A stretch of DNA of 64,000 nt, taken from Bacteroidota bacterium. GTDB lineage: Bacteria; Bacteroidota; Bacteroidia; 2-12-FULL-35-15. The stretch lies in NCBI GenBank assembly GCA_017303895.1, contig JAFLBF010000002.1, forward strand, positions 243,220 to 307,219. The letters run 5' to 3'. The notes under the pieces were generated by a model. The model saw only the letters and a list, made by a program, of their open reading frames with translations. It made no database searches and was not told the DNA's origin. A program made the translations under genes and the position numbers. How positions within the stretch are numbered: position 1 is the stretch's first letter; each line of letters opens with the position of its first letter. Of the stretch, positions 32,611 to 41,543 are shown in pieces.

Positions 32611-33202
32611 ATATCCATAGAAGAACAGGTTTTTCTGTTCCCTTCAATTTGGCGTCCAGCGTTTTCATTAATTTATTTCCGATTGCCGGACAACCCCATC
32701 CTTCAGGAGTTCCGTTAGGATACACTTCTTTATCGGCTACATCACTCCAGGAGTGTAAAACGATCTGGCGTTTGATCGCATTATTGTTTGTGGATTCTAA
32801 GCCATGCAAAAGGTAGTTGACATTTATTCCCCACTGACTATAGCCTCGTTTACCAATCTTATATTTTCCAAGCGCTGTGCAATGGCTGTCGGGTGTGTTG
32901 CTGAATACAGGTTTTGTTTTGGTATAGGTTTCTCCCCAGGGCATCGATCCGCATCCATGAGCACATAAACCCGATGCAATGATGCTATCGTTTTTCATGT
33001 CCCATAAAAAGGCGCGGTTCTTTCCGGAGTGTAAACTCATATCAATGAGAATACAAAATTGAGTATTATAGTTTTTTGATTTACAGAATGTTTCTGCCTG
33101 ATGTGCCTTCTCTTTTAAACGATTTATTGTTTTTTCATCTGCTTTGTAAGAGAATAGAAGCAGAGTGATAATAAGAAGTGGAACTAGTACAAAACGATTC
33201 AT
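32603..33202 (-). CDS. L,D-transpeptidase-type catalytic domain protein
   Basis: A 199-residue exported protein. The signal peptide starts at ATG 33202 (MNRFVLVPLLIITLLLFSYKAD); the longer frame to 33256 would translate the terminator of the upstream gene. The mature part matches the L,D-transpeptidase catalytic-like (YkuD_2) family: ILIDMSLHSGKNRAFLWDM, TPDSHCTALGKYKIGKRGYS, RQIVLHSWSDV (catalytic-type His) and GTPEGWGCPAIGNKLM with a candidate nucleophilic cysteine. It likely acts on peptidoglycan in the periplasm. It overlaps the convergent RmlD-like gene by 8 bases. Confidence 0.88.
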   Translation of the reverse strand: MNRFVLVPLLIITLLLFSYKADEKTINRLKEKAHQAETFCKSKNYNTQFCILIDMSLHSGKNRAFLWDMKNDSIIASGLCAHGCGSMPWGETYTKTKPVFSNTPDSHCTALGKYKIGKRGYSQWGINVNYLLHGLESTNNNAIKRQIVLHSWSDVADKEVYPNGTPEGWGCPAIGNKLMKTLDAKLKGTEKPVLLWIFN

Positions 33203-33241
33203 GTTGGATGAACGGAGTAAAGGTTTGTTTAGTATAAAATT

Positions 33242-33271
33242 AAAAAGAGAGACCATTCGATCTCTCTTTTT
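33242..33271 (-). terminator. Intrinsic terminator
   Basis: AAAAAGAGAGA (33242-33252) and TCTCTCTTTTT (33261-33271) form a perfect 11-bp stem with an 8-base loop. On the minus strand it lies 23 bases after the 92-residue gene and ends with AATTTTATA. Confidence 0.85.
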
Positions 33272-33293
33272 AAAGTTTTTTAACGGGATGTAA

Positions 33294-33572
33294 TTACAGA
33301 TTGTTCAATTTTTCAATCAATTCGATCACCTTGTCTCCTAATTTTTCTTTCACATCCGAGAATAGTTTTTTACGCTCTGCTCTGTTTTGTAATTTTTTAG
33401 CACTGTTCACCTTTTCGATCAATTCATCTGCTAAGTCAACACACTCATCAACGATCGCTTCTACTTGCGCTTCGTTCTTGCCTTCGTTGTTCAATAGGGA
33501 GTTGTAACATTCTTCAATAACATCTCCTAATAGACCATTGATGTTTCTTTTTAATTCTCTGCGATTTGCCAT
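33294..33572 (-). CDS. Small conserved helical protein
   Basis: A 92-residue, charged, almost entirely helical protein (opens MANRRELKRNINGLLGDVI, closes DKVIELIEKLNNL). There is no signal peptide. To my recollection such proteins are conserved in Bacteroidota and often lie next to valS, but no function is known. It is 22 bases downstream of valS on the same strand and followed by a strong terminator, so it is the last gene of a valS operon. Confidence 0.8.
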   Translation of the reverse strand: MANRRELKRNINGLLGDVIEECYNSLLNNEGKNEAQVEAIVDECVDLADELIEKVNSAKKLQNRAERKKLFSDVKEKLGDKVIELIEKLNNL

Positions 33573-33594
33573 TTTTATTTTAGTTTATTTGTTT

Positions 33595-36234
33595 TTATTT
33601 CAATGCCGCCAATTGTTCTTCAATGGCTTTTATTTTTGCTTCAGCATCGGCTTGTTTTTTGCGCTCATTCTCTACCATTTCGGGTTTTGCATTGGCCACA
33701 AATTTTTCATTTGCCAATTTCGCTTGAACCGATTTTAAGAATCCTTTGCTATAGTCCAAGTCTTTTGTTAAACGTGCACGTTCTTCATCCACATTAATAT
33801 TGTTTGCTAATGGCACAAAAAACTCGGTTGTTTTGATCATGAATGAAAATGCACCATCTACTTTTTCTTTCGTGTATTTTAATGCTGAAAGATTTGCAAG
33901 CTTAACAACTACTTCATCAAAGAAACTATGTTGTGCATCCGATTTTTCGATCAATTCCAATTTTTCTTTCGGAGAAATCTGTTTTTGAGCACGGATGTTA
34001 CGCATCATCGCAACGATCTCTTTGCACGCTTCAAACTCTGCTAATAATTGTTTGTTAAGCGGTTTCTCCGAAGGCCAAGCTGCAACAATTACACAATCTT
34101 TATCTGTACGTTCTTTGATCAAATGCCAGATCTCTTCCGTAATGAATGGCATCCAAGGATGCATCACTTTCAGGATCTGCTCAAAGAAATGGATCGTAGC
34201 ATCATAAGTCGCTTTATCAATTGGTTTTGCTTTTCCATCAACAAATTCCGGTTTGATCATTTCCAGATACCAGGCACAGAAATCATCCCAAACCAGTTTA
34301 TAAGTTGCCATTAATGCTTCACTCATTCTGTATTTAGAATACAGGTCATTGATCTCCGCTACCTGTTCATTGAATTTGTTTTCAAACCATTCAACAGATG
34401 CTTTGTTGTTATTGGATGGAGGCGTGTCAGCAACTTCAAAACCTTGTACTAAACGGAATGCATTCCAAACTTTGTTAGAGAAATTTCTACCTTGTTCGCA
34501 ATAACTTTCATCAAATGGAAGGTCATTTCCGGCAGGTGAACACAAAAGCATTCCCACACGCACGCCATCTGCTCCGTATTTTTCGATCAAGTCCAAAGGA
34601 TCGGGTGAGTTCCCCAATGACTTACTCATTTTTCTACCCAGCTTATCCCTTACAATTCCTGTTAAGTAAACATTGGTAAATGGTTTTTGTCCTGTGTATT
34701 CATATCCTGCAATGATCATACGTGCTACCCAGAAGAATAAGATCTCCGGGGCGGTAACAAGATCATTCGTTGGATAATAATATTTTAGATCGGCATTGGC
34801 TTTGTCCCAACCATTCTGAATGATCTTTGGATCAAAAACGGTAAGTGGCCACAACCAGGAAGAGAACCATGTATCCAATACATCTTCATCCTGTTTGATC
34901 TCTTCTTTTTTTACGGATGGGTTTACACCTTTTAATTTTTCAAAAGCTTCATCTATTGTTTTTGTAACAACGGTATTGCCTTGTCCATCATACCATGCCG
35001 GGATTCGTTGTCCCCACCATAACTGACGCGAGATACACCAGTCGTGTACATTCTCCATCCAATGTTTGTAGGTATTGATGAATTTATCAGGGATCAATTT
35101 TACTTCGTTATTCAATACAGCATCTAAAGCCGGTTTTGATACTATATCCATTTTTAGGAACCATTGCATGGAAAGCTTTGGTTCAATAACAGCATCGGTA
35201 CGCTCGCTGTGTCCAACTTTATTTTTTATGGTATCTACTTTTGAAACAAAACCTTGTTCTTGCAGATCTTTGATGATCTGCTTACGGCAGGCAAAACGAT
35301 CCATTCCAACATAGATCTGTGCCGCTTCGCTGATCTTTCCATCGGATGTCAATCCATCGATAACAGGAAGCTTGTGCTTCAATCCTAGGTTGTAGTCGTT
35401 GATGTCATGAGCAGGCGTTACTTTTAAAGCACCGGTACCAAATTCTTTATCAATATAGGTGTCAAAAATGATCGGCACTTCGCGGTTAATAAGTGGAATG
35501 ATCGCCATTTTGCCCTTTAAATGTGCGTATCGCTCATCTTCCGGGTGAACACAAATGGCAGTATCGGCCATGATCGTCTCCGGACGGGTGGTAGCAATGG
35601 TTACAAATTCGTTGCTGTCTTTTATTTTGTAATTGATGTAAACAAGCTGACTATCTTTCTCTTTGTAAATTACTTCTTCATCGGAAACCGCTGTTAAACC
35701 AACAGGATCCCAATTTACCATTCGTACTCCACGGTAGATCTGTCCTTTATTGTATAGGTCAATAAATACATCAATAACGGCTTCGCTCAGGTCGTTTTCC
35801 ATGGTGAAACGTGTACGATCCCAGTCGCAAGAAGCACCAAGTTTTTCAAGCTGTTTGAGGATGATACCACCATACTTTTCTTTCCATTCCCAAGCATGTT
35901 TTAAGAAATCTTCACGACTAAGGTCGGTTTTTTTTATTCCTTTCTCTTTAAGTAATGCAACCACTTTTGCTTCGGTAGCAATAGAAGCATGGTCGGTTCC
36001 GGGAACCCAGCAAGCATTCTTTCCTTGCATACGCGCCCTGCGGATAAGCACATCCTGAATGGTATTGTTGAGCATGTGTCCCATGTGTAACACCCCTGTA
36101 ACATTCGGTGGGGGAATCACAATTGTATAGGGCTCACGCTCATCAGGAGTGGATCTGAAAAAATTATTTTTTAACCAATGGGCATACCATTTGTTTTCTG
36201 TAATTTTTGGGTCGTAGGTTTTAGGAATTTCCAT
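33595..36234 (-). CDS. valS: Valine-tRNA ligase
   Basis: An 879-residue cytoplasmic class I synthetase that charges tRNA-Val. The HIGH-type motif is PPNVTGVLHMGHMLNNT (about 41-57) and the KMSKS motif is DKLGRKMSKSLGNSPDP. The editing (CP1) domain shows TTRPETIMADTAICVHPED. The tRNA-binding anticodon domain follows, and the last 65 residues form the valyl-tRNA synthetase coiled-coil arm (ERARLTKDLDYSKGF..., ending EEQLAALK). Full length. It is transcribed with the 92-residue protein. Confidence 0.97.
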   Translation of the reverse strand: MEIPKTYDPKITENKWYAHWLKNNFFRSTPDEREPYTIVIPPPNVTGVLHMGHMLNNTIQDVLIRRARMQGKNACWVPGTDHASIATEAKVVALLKEKGIKKTDLSREDFLKHAWEWKEKYGGIILKQLEKLGASCDWDRTRFTMENDLSEAVIDVFIDLYNKGQIYRGVRMVNWDPVGLTAVSDEEVIYKEKDSQLVYINYKIKDSNEFVTIATTRPETIMADTAICVHPEDERYAHLKGKMAIIPLINREVPIIFDTYIDKEFGTGALKVTPAHDINDYNLGLKHKLPVIDGLTSDGKISEAAQIYVGMDRFACRKQIIKDLQEQGFVSKVDTIKNKVGHSERTDAVIEPKLSMQWFLKMDIVSKPALDAVLNNEVKLIPDKFINTYKHWMENVHDWCISRQLWWGQRIPAWYDGQGNTVVTKTIDEAFEKLKGVNPSVKKEEIKQDEDVLDTWFSSWLWPLTVFDPKIIQNGWDKANADLKYYYPTNDLVTAPEILFFWVARMIIAGYEYTGQKPFTNVYLTGIVRDKLGRKMSKSLGNSPDPLDLIEKYGADGVRVGMLLCSPAGNDLPFDESYCEQGRNFSNKVWNAFRLVQGFEVADTPPSNNNKASVEWFENKFNEQVAEINDLYSKYRMSEALMATYKLVWDDFCAWYLEMIKPEFVDGKAKPIDKATYDATIHFFEQILKVMHPWMPFITEEIWHLIKERTDKDCVIVAAWPSEKPLNKQLLAEFEACKEIVAMMRNIRAQKQISPKEKLELIEKSDAQHSFFDEVVVKLANLSALKYTKEKVDGAFSFMIKTTEFFVPLANNINVDEERARLTKDLDYSKGFLKSVQAKLANEKFVANAKPEMVENERKKQADAEAKIKAIEEQLAALK

Positions 36235-36274
36235 AATAATTTACTTACTTCGTTTTTCTGTTTGAAAAAGAGCA

Positions 36275-36282
36275 CAAATCTA
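36275..36282 (-). promoter_or_regulatory. Putative -7 box of valS
   Basis: TAGATTTG on the minus strand matches TAnnTTTG and ends 40 bases before the valS ATG. No T-box-like structure is apparent in the short leader. Confidence 0.45.
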
Positions 36283-36378
36283 CTAAAAATAATTTTCTTA
36301 ATTTTTGGATTATGGCACGATTTTGGCTTGTTTTTAAATAGAAAAAAGATCTAAAAAACGATTCAATTTTTACTTGTT

Positions 36379-36867
36379 ATGAAAAAAGTATTATTTACCC
36401 TTGGAATCTTTGTTCTTTCTGTGGCTGCGGTAAGTGCACAAGAGAAAAAAGAGGGAACTGCAACAGCAACAGCCCCATTGACCAGCAATGCTGAAATTAC
36501 CTTTGATAAAGAAGTGCATGATTTTGGAACGATCGACTATGCCGGTAACGGGACATATGAGTTTCGTTTTGTAAATACCGGTAAAGAACCTTTGATCATT
36601 AGCAATGCGCAAGGATCATGCGGATGTACGGTTCCGACATACCCTAAGAATGTACCGATCAAACCGGGGGCAGTTGAATATATCAAAGTAACCTACGATA
36701 CAAAGCGTGCCGGTAATTTTACAAAAACAGTGACCATTACCTCAAATGCTAAAACACCATCTAAGGTGATCACCATAAAAGGTACTGTGTCTCCTGCTCC
36801 AACAGAGGAAGCGTTTCCTTCAGGTGGTAAAAAAGATGATGGAGCAACACCATTTGAAAAGCATTAA
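36379..36867 (+). CDS. DUF1573 protein, first of three tandem copies
   Basis: A 162-residue exported protein with a signal peptide (1-20, ending VSAQ). It has one DUF1573 domain (about 38-135), an Ig-like fold: EITFDKEVHDFGTIDYAGNG, then FVNTGKEPLIISNAQGSCGCTVPTYP (cut as GKEPLIISNAQGSCGC) and the Pro/Gly-rich GAVEYIKVTYDTKRAGNFTKTVTI (cut as YIKVTYDTKRAGNF). The CGC pair is invariant in the family. Function unknown; DUF1573 proteins are secreted or periplasmic in Bacteroidota. It is followed after 43 bases by a close paralogue. Confidence 0.9.
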   Translation: MKKVLFTLGIFVLSVAAVSAQEKKEGTATATAPLTSNAEITFDKEVHDFGTIDYAGNGTYEFRFVNTGKEPLIISNAQGSCGCTVPTYPKNVPIKPGAVEYIKVTYDTKRAGNFTKTVTITSNAKTPSKVITIKGTVSPAPTEEAFPSGGKKDDGATPFEKH

Positions 36868-36910
36868 TGGACTAAATAACCAAAACATCAATAATTAAAA
36901 CAACAAAACA

Positions 36911-37372
36911 ATGAAAAAAGCTATCTTATCTATCGGATTATTTGTGTGTGTAGCAATTGGCGCCAATGCACAAGAAACTACCACTCCAAATCCCGTTAAC
37001 CCAAATGCTCCTAAATTCAAATTTGAATCAGAAGTGATCGATTACGGTACAATTGAACACAATGCGAACGGTGACCGTGAATTCAAATTTACCAATGTGG
37101 GTAAAGAACCATTGATCATTACAAATGCAGTAGGATCTTGCGGATGTACAACTCCACAGTGGCCAAAAGAACCAATTAAGCCGGGTGCAACAGCAACTAT
37201 TAAAGTTCATTACGCAACAGATAGAGTAGGTCAGTTTGAGAAAACAGTTACATTAACTTCTAATGCTGATACTCCTTCAAAAGTATTAAAAATTAAAGGT
37301 GTTGTTAAGCCTGATCCAACTCCGGCTCCAGCTCCAGCTGCTCCAGCTGCCGGAACAGAACAAAAACACTAA
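36911..37372 (+). CDS. DUF1573 protein, second tandem copy
   Basis: A 153-residue exported protein with a signal peptide (1-20, ending ANAQ). The DUF1573 domain opens KFESEVIDYGTIEHNANGDREF and carries GKEPLIITNAVGSCGCTTPQWP, cut here as PLIITNAVGSCGCTTPQ. Its end is a proline/alanine-rich tail (PAPAPAAPAAG). It is the closest relative of the first copy (shared GKEPLIIxNAxGSCGCT) and plainly arose by tandem duplication. A terminator follows at 37397-37437. Confidence 0.9.
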   Translation: MKKAILSIGLFVCVAIGANAQETTTPNPVNPNAPKFKFESEVIDYGTIEHNANGDREFKFTNVGKEPLIITNAVGSCGCTTPQWPKEPIKPGATATIKVHYATDRVGQFEKTVTLTSNADTPSKVLKIKGVVKPDPTPAPAPAAPAAGTEQKH

Positions 37373-37396
37373 TTTTTTGTAAGACTAGTATCTATT

Positions 37397-37437
37397 TCAA
37401 GCCCTTTTGATCAAATCGAAAGGGCTTGATCTTTTTT
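37397..37437 (+). terminator. Intrinsic terminator between DUF1573 copies 2 and 3
   Basis: TCAAGCCCTTT (37397-37407) pairs with AAAGGGCTTGA (37419-37429), followed by TCTTTTTTC. The third DUF1573 ATG is only 5 bases further on, so that gene depends on read-through or on a promoter inside the hairpin region. Confidence 0.8.
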
Positions 37438-37441
37438 CAAA

Positions 37442-37822
37442 ATGAAAACACTCATATTTATCATTATTCTTCAGTTTAGTTGTGTTGTACTGTACTCACA
37501 ACAGATCAAATTCAAATCTACCAAATACAATTTTGGATTTGTTCACGAAGGGGATACCGCTAAAATAGAATATGAATTAAAAAATGTAGGACAACAACCG
37601 CTTGTTATTCAGAATTATGAAGTGGAATGTGGTTGTACGGTCATGGAAAAACCGCAGCGTGCTATTGAGCCGGGGGAGACGTATGTTCTAAAAGTAACTT
37701 TTGATACACATAATAAATATGACCGGCAGGATCGTGCAATAAAGATCTTCTCAAATGCCAAAGATTCCCCGCATGAATTGAGGTTTAAAGGAGTGGTATT
37801 GAAGCCCAAGAAAAAAAGCTGA
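37442..37822 (+). CDS. DUF1573 protein, third tandem copy
   Basis: A 126-residue exported protein with a signal peptide (MKTLIFIIILQFSCVVLYSQ). The DUF1573 domain is more diverged: FKSTKYNFGFVHEGDTAKIEYE, cut here as KYNFGFVHEGDTAKIEYE, then QPLVIQNYEVECGCTVMEKP keeping the CGC pair. It lacks the low-complexity tail of the other two and ends KPKKKS. An alternative reading is a lipid-anchored start at Cys14. It is downstream of a terminator, so its expression may be set separately from the other two copies. Confidence 0.88.
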   Translation: MKTLIFIIILQFSCVVLYSQQIKFKSTKYNFGFVHEGDTAKIEYELKNVGQQPLVIQNYEVECGCTVMEKPQRAIEPGETYVLKVTFDTHNKYDRQDRAIKIFSNAKDSPHELRFKGVVLKPKKKS

Positions 37823-37850
37823 AAATATTCCCAGATTCAAGCCTAAATGC

Positions 37851-37858
37851 TAACTTTG
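37851..37858 (+). promoter_or_regulatory. Putative -7 box of the aminotransferase gene
   Basis: TAACTTTG matches TAnnTTTG and lies 23 bases before the ATG at 37882. Confidence 0.45.
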
Positions 37859-37881
37859 GCTACTTTTTAAAATCTAAAAAA

Positions 37882-39081
37882 ATGCCAAAAGTATCCTTGA
37901 AGGGTAATAATATGCCCGCTTCTCCTATCAGAAAATTAGTTCCATTTGCCGATGCGGCTAAAAAAAGAGGAACAAAAATATATCATTTGAATATTGGTCA
38001 GCCCGACATTGAAACACCGGAAGTGATGTTGAATGCGATCAAAAATGCAGATATCAAAGTGTTGGAATATTCTCACTCTGCAGGTATTGAGTCGTATCGA
38101 AAAAAATTAGCCGGTTACTATGGTAGTTTTAATATCAATATTACCGAGAATGATATCATTATCACAACAGGTGGATCAGAAGCGATCGAGATAGCCATGA
38201 TGACTTGCTTCAATCCGGGGGATGAGATCATTATTCCGGAGCCGTTCTATGCAAATTATAATGGTTTTTCCTGTGCTGCTGATGTGAAAGTTGTGCCGGT
38301 TAAGTCCACCATTGAAACAGGTTTTGCATTGCCACCGATCTCTGAATTTGAAAAACACATTACTAAAAATACGAAAGGGATCATGATCTGTAATCCGGGA
38401 AACCCTACAGGTTATTTGTATTCACGTGAAGAGTTGGAATTGTTGAAGCAGTTGGTGTTGAAGTATGATCTGTTCTTATTGAGTGATGAAGTGTATCGTG
38501 AGTTTTGTTACGATGGAAAAGAATATGTTTCTGTAATGCATCTGGAAGGAATTGATAACAATGTAATATTGTTAGATTCGATCTCTAAACGTTATAGCGC
38601 TTGTGGTGCGCGTATTGGTGCTATGATCTCTAAGAACAAAGAGGTAATGGGAGCTGCCATGAAATTTGCTCAGGCACGTTTAAGTCCGCCTACATTTGGT
38701 CAGATAGGTGCAGAGGCGGCATTGAACACACCAAAAGAATATTTTGAAAAAGTAAAAACAGAATACGTTGGGCGTAGAGATTTCTTGATCGATGCCTTAA
38801 ATAAAATGGAAGGCGTATTCTGTCCGAAGCCTAGTGGTGCTTTTTATTGCATTGCTAAATTACCGATCGATAATGCTGATAAATTCTGTCAATGGCTTTT
38901 GGAATCATTTGAACATGAAGGACAAACTGTAATGTTGGCACCTGCAACAGGATTTTATTCTACACCGGGGTCGGGAACGAATGAAGTACGCTTGGCGTAT
39001 GTATTAAATAAAACTGATCTTAAAAATGCGATGATCTGTCTGGAAAAAGCACTAAAAGTGTATCCGGGAAGAGTTTCTTAA
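37882..39081 (+). CDS. Pyridoxal phosphate-dependent aminotransferase, class I/II
   Basis: A 399-residue cytoplasmic enzyme of fold type I. It shows HLNIGQPDIETPE, TTGGSEAIEIAMMT (PLP phosphate contacts), CNPGNPTGYLYS, LLSDEVYREFCYDG (Asp and Tyr near the ring) and the PLP lysine in LDSISKRYSACGARIGAM. The arginine in NEVRLAYVL binds the substrate carboxylate. It belongs to the aspartate/aromatic aminotransferase group (subgroup Igamma-like), but the amino acid pair cannot be named. It is followed after 9 bases by the RRM gene. Confidence 0.93.
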   Translation: MPKVSLKGNNMPASPIRKLVPFADAAKKRGTKIYHLNIGQPDIETPEVMLNAIKNADIKVLEYSHSAGIESYRKKLAGYYGSFNINITENDIIITTGGSEAIEIAMMTCFNPGDEIIIPEPFYANYNGFSCAADVKVVPVKSTIETGFALPPISEFEKHITKNTKGIMICNPGNPTGYLYSREELELLKQLVLKYDLFLLSDEVYREFCYDGKEYVSVMHLEGIDNNVILLDSISKRYSACGARIGAMISKNKEVMGAAMKFAQARLSPPTFGQIGAEAALNTPKEYFEKVKTEYVGRRDFLIDALNKMEGVFCPKPSGAFYCIAKLPIDNADKFCQWLLESFEHEGQTVMLAPATGFYSTPGSGTNEVRLAYVLNKTDLKNAMICLEKALKVYPGRVS

Positions 39082-39090
39082 TTTATTAGA

Positions 39091-39339
39091 ATGAAGATAT
39101 TTGTAAAAAATCTCGATAGAGATATCAATGAAATGCAATTGGAAGGATTGTTTGCTCAATTTGGGAAAGTGATCTCCACCAAAATTGTATATGATACCAT
39201 TACCTGGGAATCCAAAGGTTTTGCTTTTTTGGAAATGGCCAAAAAAGACGATGCATTAAAAGCCATCGAAGCCTTGAATGGAAAAGAGATAAAGGGACGT
39301 GAACTGATCGTGCAGGAGGCTGTGGATAAAAGAAGATAG
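39091..39339 (+). CDS. RNA-recognition-motif protein
   Basis: An 82-residue protein that is essentially one RRM. RNP2 is KIFVKNL (2-8) and RNP1 is SKGFAFLEM (about 44-52), with the conserved aromatic positions in place. It binds single-stranded RNA, and such small RRM proteins are common in Bacteroidota and cyanobacteria. The C-terminus is basic (DKRR). It lies 9 bases after the aminotransferase gene and 5 before the beta-lactamase-like gene, giving one tight operon without functional link. Confidence 0.93.
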   Translation: MKIFVKNLDRDINEMQLEGLFAQFGKVISTKIVYDTITWESKGFAFLEMAKKDDALKAIEALNGKEIKGRELIVQEAVDKRR

Positions 39340-39344
39340 TTCGT

Positions 39345-40547
39345 ATGCGTCATTTACTCTTACTCGTTTCTTTGTCACTTTTTGTTGGCCTTCTATTTTC
39401 ATGTTCTTCTTCGTCCACCTCAGAGGTTAATACTTCCGATTCATTAAAGCAGAATGATGCAGATGTTTCTGAAAATACAGATAGCATTAACCGGATCTTA
39501 AAAAAGATCCATGCGAAAGAGAAGAACGCATTATTGGATGTGCTATTTAAGAAAAGAGCCAAAGCCGGATTTAATGCTGCTGTTTTAGTAGCACAGGGTG
39601 GACAGATCATTTATCAGAATGCTTTTGGATATTCCGATATTAAGGAAAAAACACCGCTTACACTTCAGTCGCAATTTCAACTAGCATCTGCTTCAAAGCC
39701 TTTAACAGCTGCAGGTATATTGCTGCTGAAAGATCAAGGAAAGTTAAGCCTGAACGATTCCATACAAAAGTACTTTCCTCTTTTTCCTTATCCGGGAATA
39801 ACAATCAAACACTTATTGAGCCACCGCTCGGGTTTGGCGAACTATATTTATTTCTGCGAGCCTTATTGCGATGAGAAAAATTGTTACAATGGCAAAGTGT
39901 TCGACAATGCTTCTATGCTAAATATTATTATTAATACAAAGCCCGATCTGTATTCAAAACCCGACAAAAAATTTGAATATTGTAATACTAATTATGCTTT
40001 GCTTGCGCTGATCATCGAAAAGGTGTCTCATCAGTCGTATGCAACGTTTATGAGAGAGCAGGTGTTCGATACCTTAGGGATGACTGAGTCGTTTGTAGTG
40101 GGTGATAAGGATAGAGTCAAGAATAAAACGATCGGACATTCTCCTTCAGGGAAGGTGGAGGAGGAAGTATATGCAGATGATGTGTATGGCGACAAAGGCA
40201 TTTACTCAACAGTAGGCGACCTTTTTAAATTCAACAAAACGCTTTATTCCGAAAAATTGCTTAAATCGGGAACGATCATAGAATCGTACGCGGGGTATAG
40301 TAATGAACACAAAGGAAAAAGAAACTATGGTTTGGGTTGGAGAATTGTGGATAATGGCAAGGCCGGAAAAATCATTTATCACAACGGCTGGTGGCATGGT
40401 TACAGTAGTTTGTTCTATAGACGACCATCGGATGAAACCTGTATCATTGTTTTGTCGAATAAATTCAGCCGTATGCCCTATCAAATACAGGATATTCTTA
40501 CCATTTTGGACGGGAAAGAGTCGGGGGAAGAGATTGAAGGGGAATAG
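39345..40547 (+). CDS. Class C beta-lactamase-like serine hydrolase (lipoprotein)
   Basis: A 400-residue protein with a lipoprotein signal (LFVGLLFSC; Cys20), so it is membrane anchored on the periplasmic side. The serine beta-lactamase fold shows all three motifs: SxxK as SASK (LASASKPLTAAG), YxN as YCN (EYCNTNYALLAL) and HxG as HNGWWHG. It probably acts as an esterase, D-aminopeptidase or penicillin-binding-like hydrolase; drug resistance should not be assumed. An insert with cysteines, YFCEPYCDEKNCYNG, lies before the YxN motif. It follows the RRM gene after 5 bases. Confidence 0.92.
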   Translation: MRHLLLLVSLSLFVGLLFSCSSSSTSEVNTSDSLKQNDADVSENTDSINRILKKIHAKEKNALLDVLFKKRAKAGFNAAVLVAQGGQIIYQNAFGYSDIKEKTPLTLQSQFQLASASKPLTAAGILLLKDQGKLSLNDSIQKYFPLFPYPGITIKHLLSHRSGLANYIYFCEPYCDEKNCYNGKVFDNASMLNIIINTKPDLYSKPDKKFEYCNTNYALLALIIEKVSHQSYATFMREQVFDTLGMTESFVVGDKDRVKNKTIGHSPSGKVEEEVYADDVYGDKGIYSTVGDLFKFNKTLYSEKLLKSGTIIESYAGYSNEHKGKRNYGLGWRIVDNGKAGKIIYHNGWWHGYSSLFYRRPSDETCIIVLSNKFSRMPYQIQDILTILDGKESGEEIEGE

Positions 40548-40598
40548 CTTTAACAAAAATTATCTGTTACCGTTTGGGATTCAAAGCTTGAATTCCCC

Positions 40599-40606
40599 TA
40601 TCTTTG
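40599..40606 (+). promoter_or_regulatory. Putative promoter of the coiled-coil lipoprotein gene
   Basis: TATCTTTG matches TAnnTTTG and TTTG at 40573-40576 is a -33 candidate 22 bases upstream. It lies 25 bases before the ATG at 40632. Confidence 0.55.
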
Positions 40607-40631
40607 CAAAAAATTAAAACGTTTTATCGAA

Positions 40632-41483
40632 ATGAAAAAGTTATTTTATGTTTTAGCATTATTACCATTGGCCTTTGGTTGTGGAAATGGTGGAAATGAA
40701 AAATTATTATCTACAGAAGATAGTTTAAAAGCGATCAATGGCGGATATAAGATCAGAATAGATGATCAGGATTCGAGCATTCAAGCATTTATCAGAGGTT
40801 TCAATGAGATTCAGGACAATCTGGATATGATCAAAGAAAAAGAGAAGATCGTTACAGAAAATAGTAAAGACGCGGAATCCCGTAAATCGAAAGAAGAGCA
40901 GATCGTTGCTGATATTCAAGCAATGTATGATATCATGAATGCGAACAAGCAGCGTATTGCTTCTTTGAAGTCAAAATTGAAGAAATCTAATAAAGAAAAT
41001 GAAGAGTTAGAGAAATTCATTAACCGTTTAACTGCAGAGATCGAGGAGAAAGATGTTCAGATCAATAATTTAAAAGGAGAATTGGAGCGTTTGAATGTTG
41101 AAATGACCAATTTGAATTTGAACTACCAGGAAGCAACTCAAGAGATCGAAGTAAAAACAGAGAAGCTGAACACCGCATTCTATGCGTTTGGTACTTCTAA
41201 AGAATTGATCACAAATGGTGTTTTAACAAAAGAAGGTGGGTTTATTGGAATTGGGAAATCTCAAAAGATGAAAGATGATTTCAATAAAAATTATTTTACT
41301 AAGGTAGACATTACTGTTGTTAATGAGATCGTATTAGGTGCTAGAAAAGCTAAATTGGTTACTGCGCATCCTGCAGGATCATACAAAATAGAAGGAGCAG
41401 ATGGTAAAGCAGAGAAGTTGGTGATTACCAATGCAGAAGATTTTTGGAGCGCATCTAAATATTTAGTGATCGTTGTGGAATAA
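40632..41483 (+). CDS. Coiled-coil lipoprotein
   Basis: A 283-residue protein with a lipoprotein signal (LALLPLAFGC; Cys17). Residues about 50-185 are a long heptad-rich coiled coil (SLKSKLKKSNKENEELEKF, and INNLKGELERLNVEMTNLN). A globular C-terminal domain (about 190-283) opens FYAFGTSKELITNGVLTKEGG, cut here as FYAFGTSKELITNGVL, and ends in ASKYLVIVVE. Some Bacteroidota proteins of this shape are annotated as Cbp1-family collagen-binding adhesins; I am not sure of the match. It has its own promoter and terminator, so it is expressed alone. Confidence 0.8.
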   Translation: MKKLFYVLALLPLAFGCGNGGNEKLLSTEDSLKAINGGYKIRIDDQDSSIQAFIRGFNEIQDNLDMIKEKEKIVTENSKDAESRKSKEEQIVADIQAMYDIMNANKQRIASLKSKLKKSNKENEELEKFINRLTAEIEEKDVQINNLKGELERLNVEMTNLNLNYQEATQEIEVKTEKLNTAFYAFGTSKELITNGVLTKEGGFIGIGKSQKMKDDFNKNYFTKVDITVVNEIVLGARKAKLVTAHPAGSYKIEGADGKAEKLVITNAEDFWSASKYLVIVVE

Positions 41484-41502
41484 TCATTCTTAAATTTATT
41501 TT

Positions 41503-41531
41503 AAAGGCATCTACTCTGTAGATGCCTTTTT
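41503..41531 (+). terminator. Intrinsic terminator
   Basis: AAAGGCATCTAC (41503-41514) and GTAGATGCCTTT (41518-41529) form a perfect 12-bp stem with loop TCT, followed by TTATTT. Confidence 0.9.
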
Positions 41532-41543
41532 ATTTGATAAAAA

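Noticed and set aside
39345..40547. Antibiotic-resistance beta-lactamase
   Set aside because: The three motifs define the fold family only; most such lipoproteins are esterases or peptidases.
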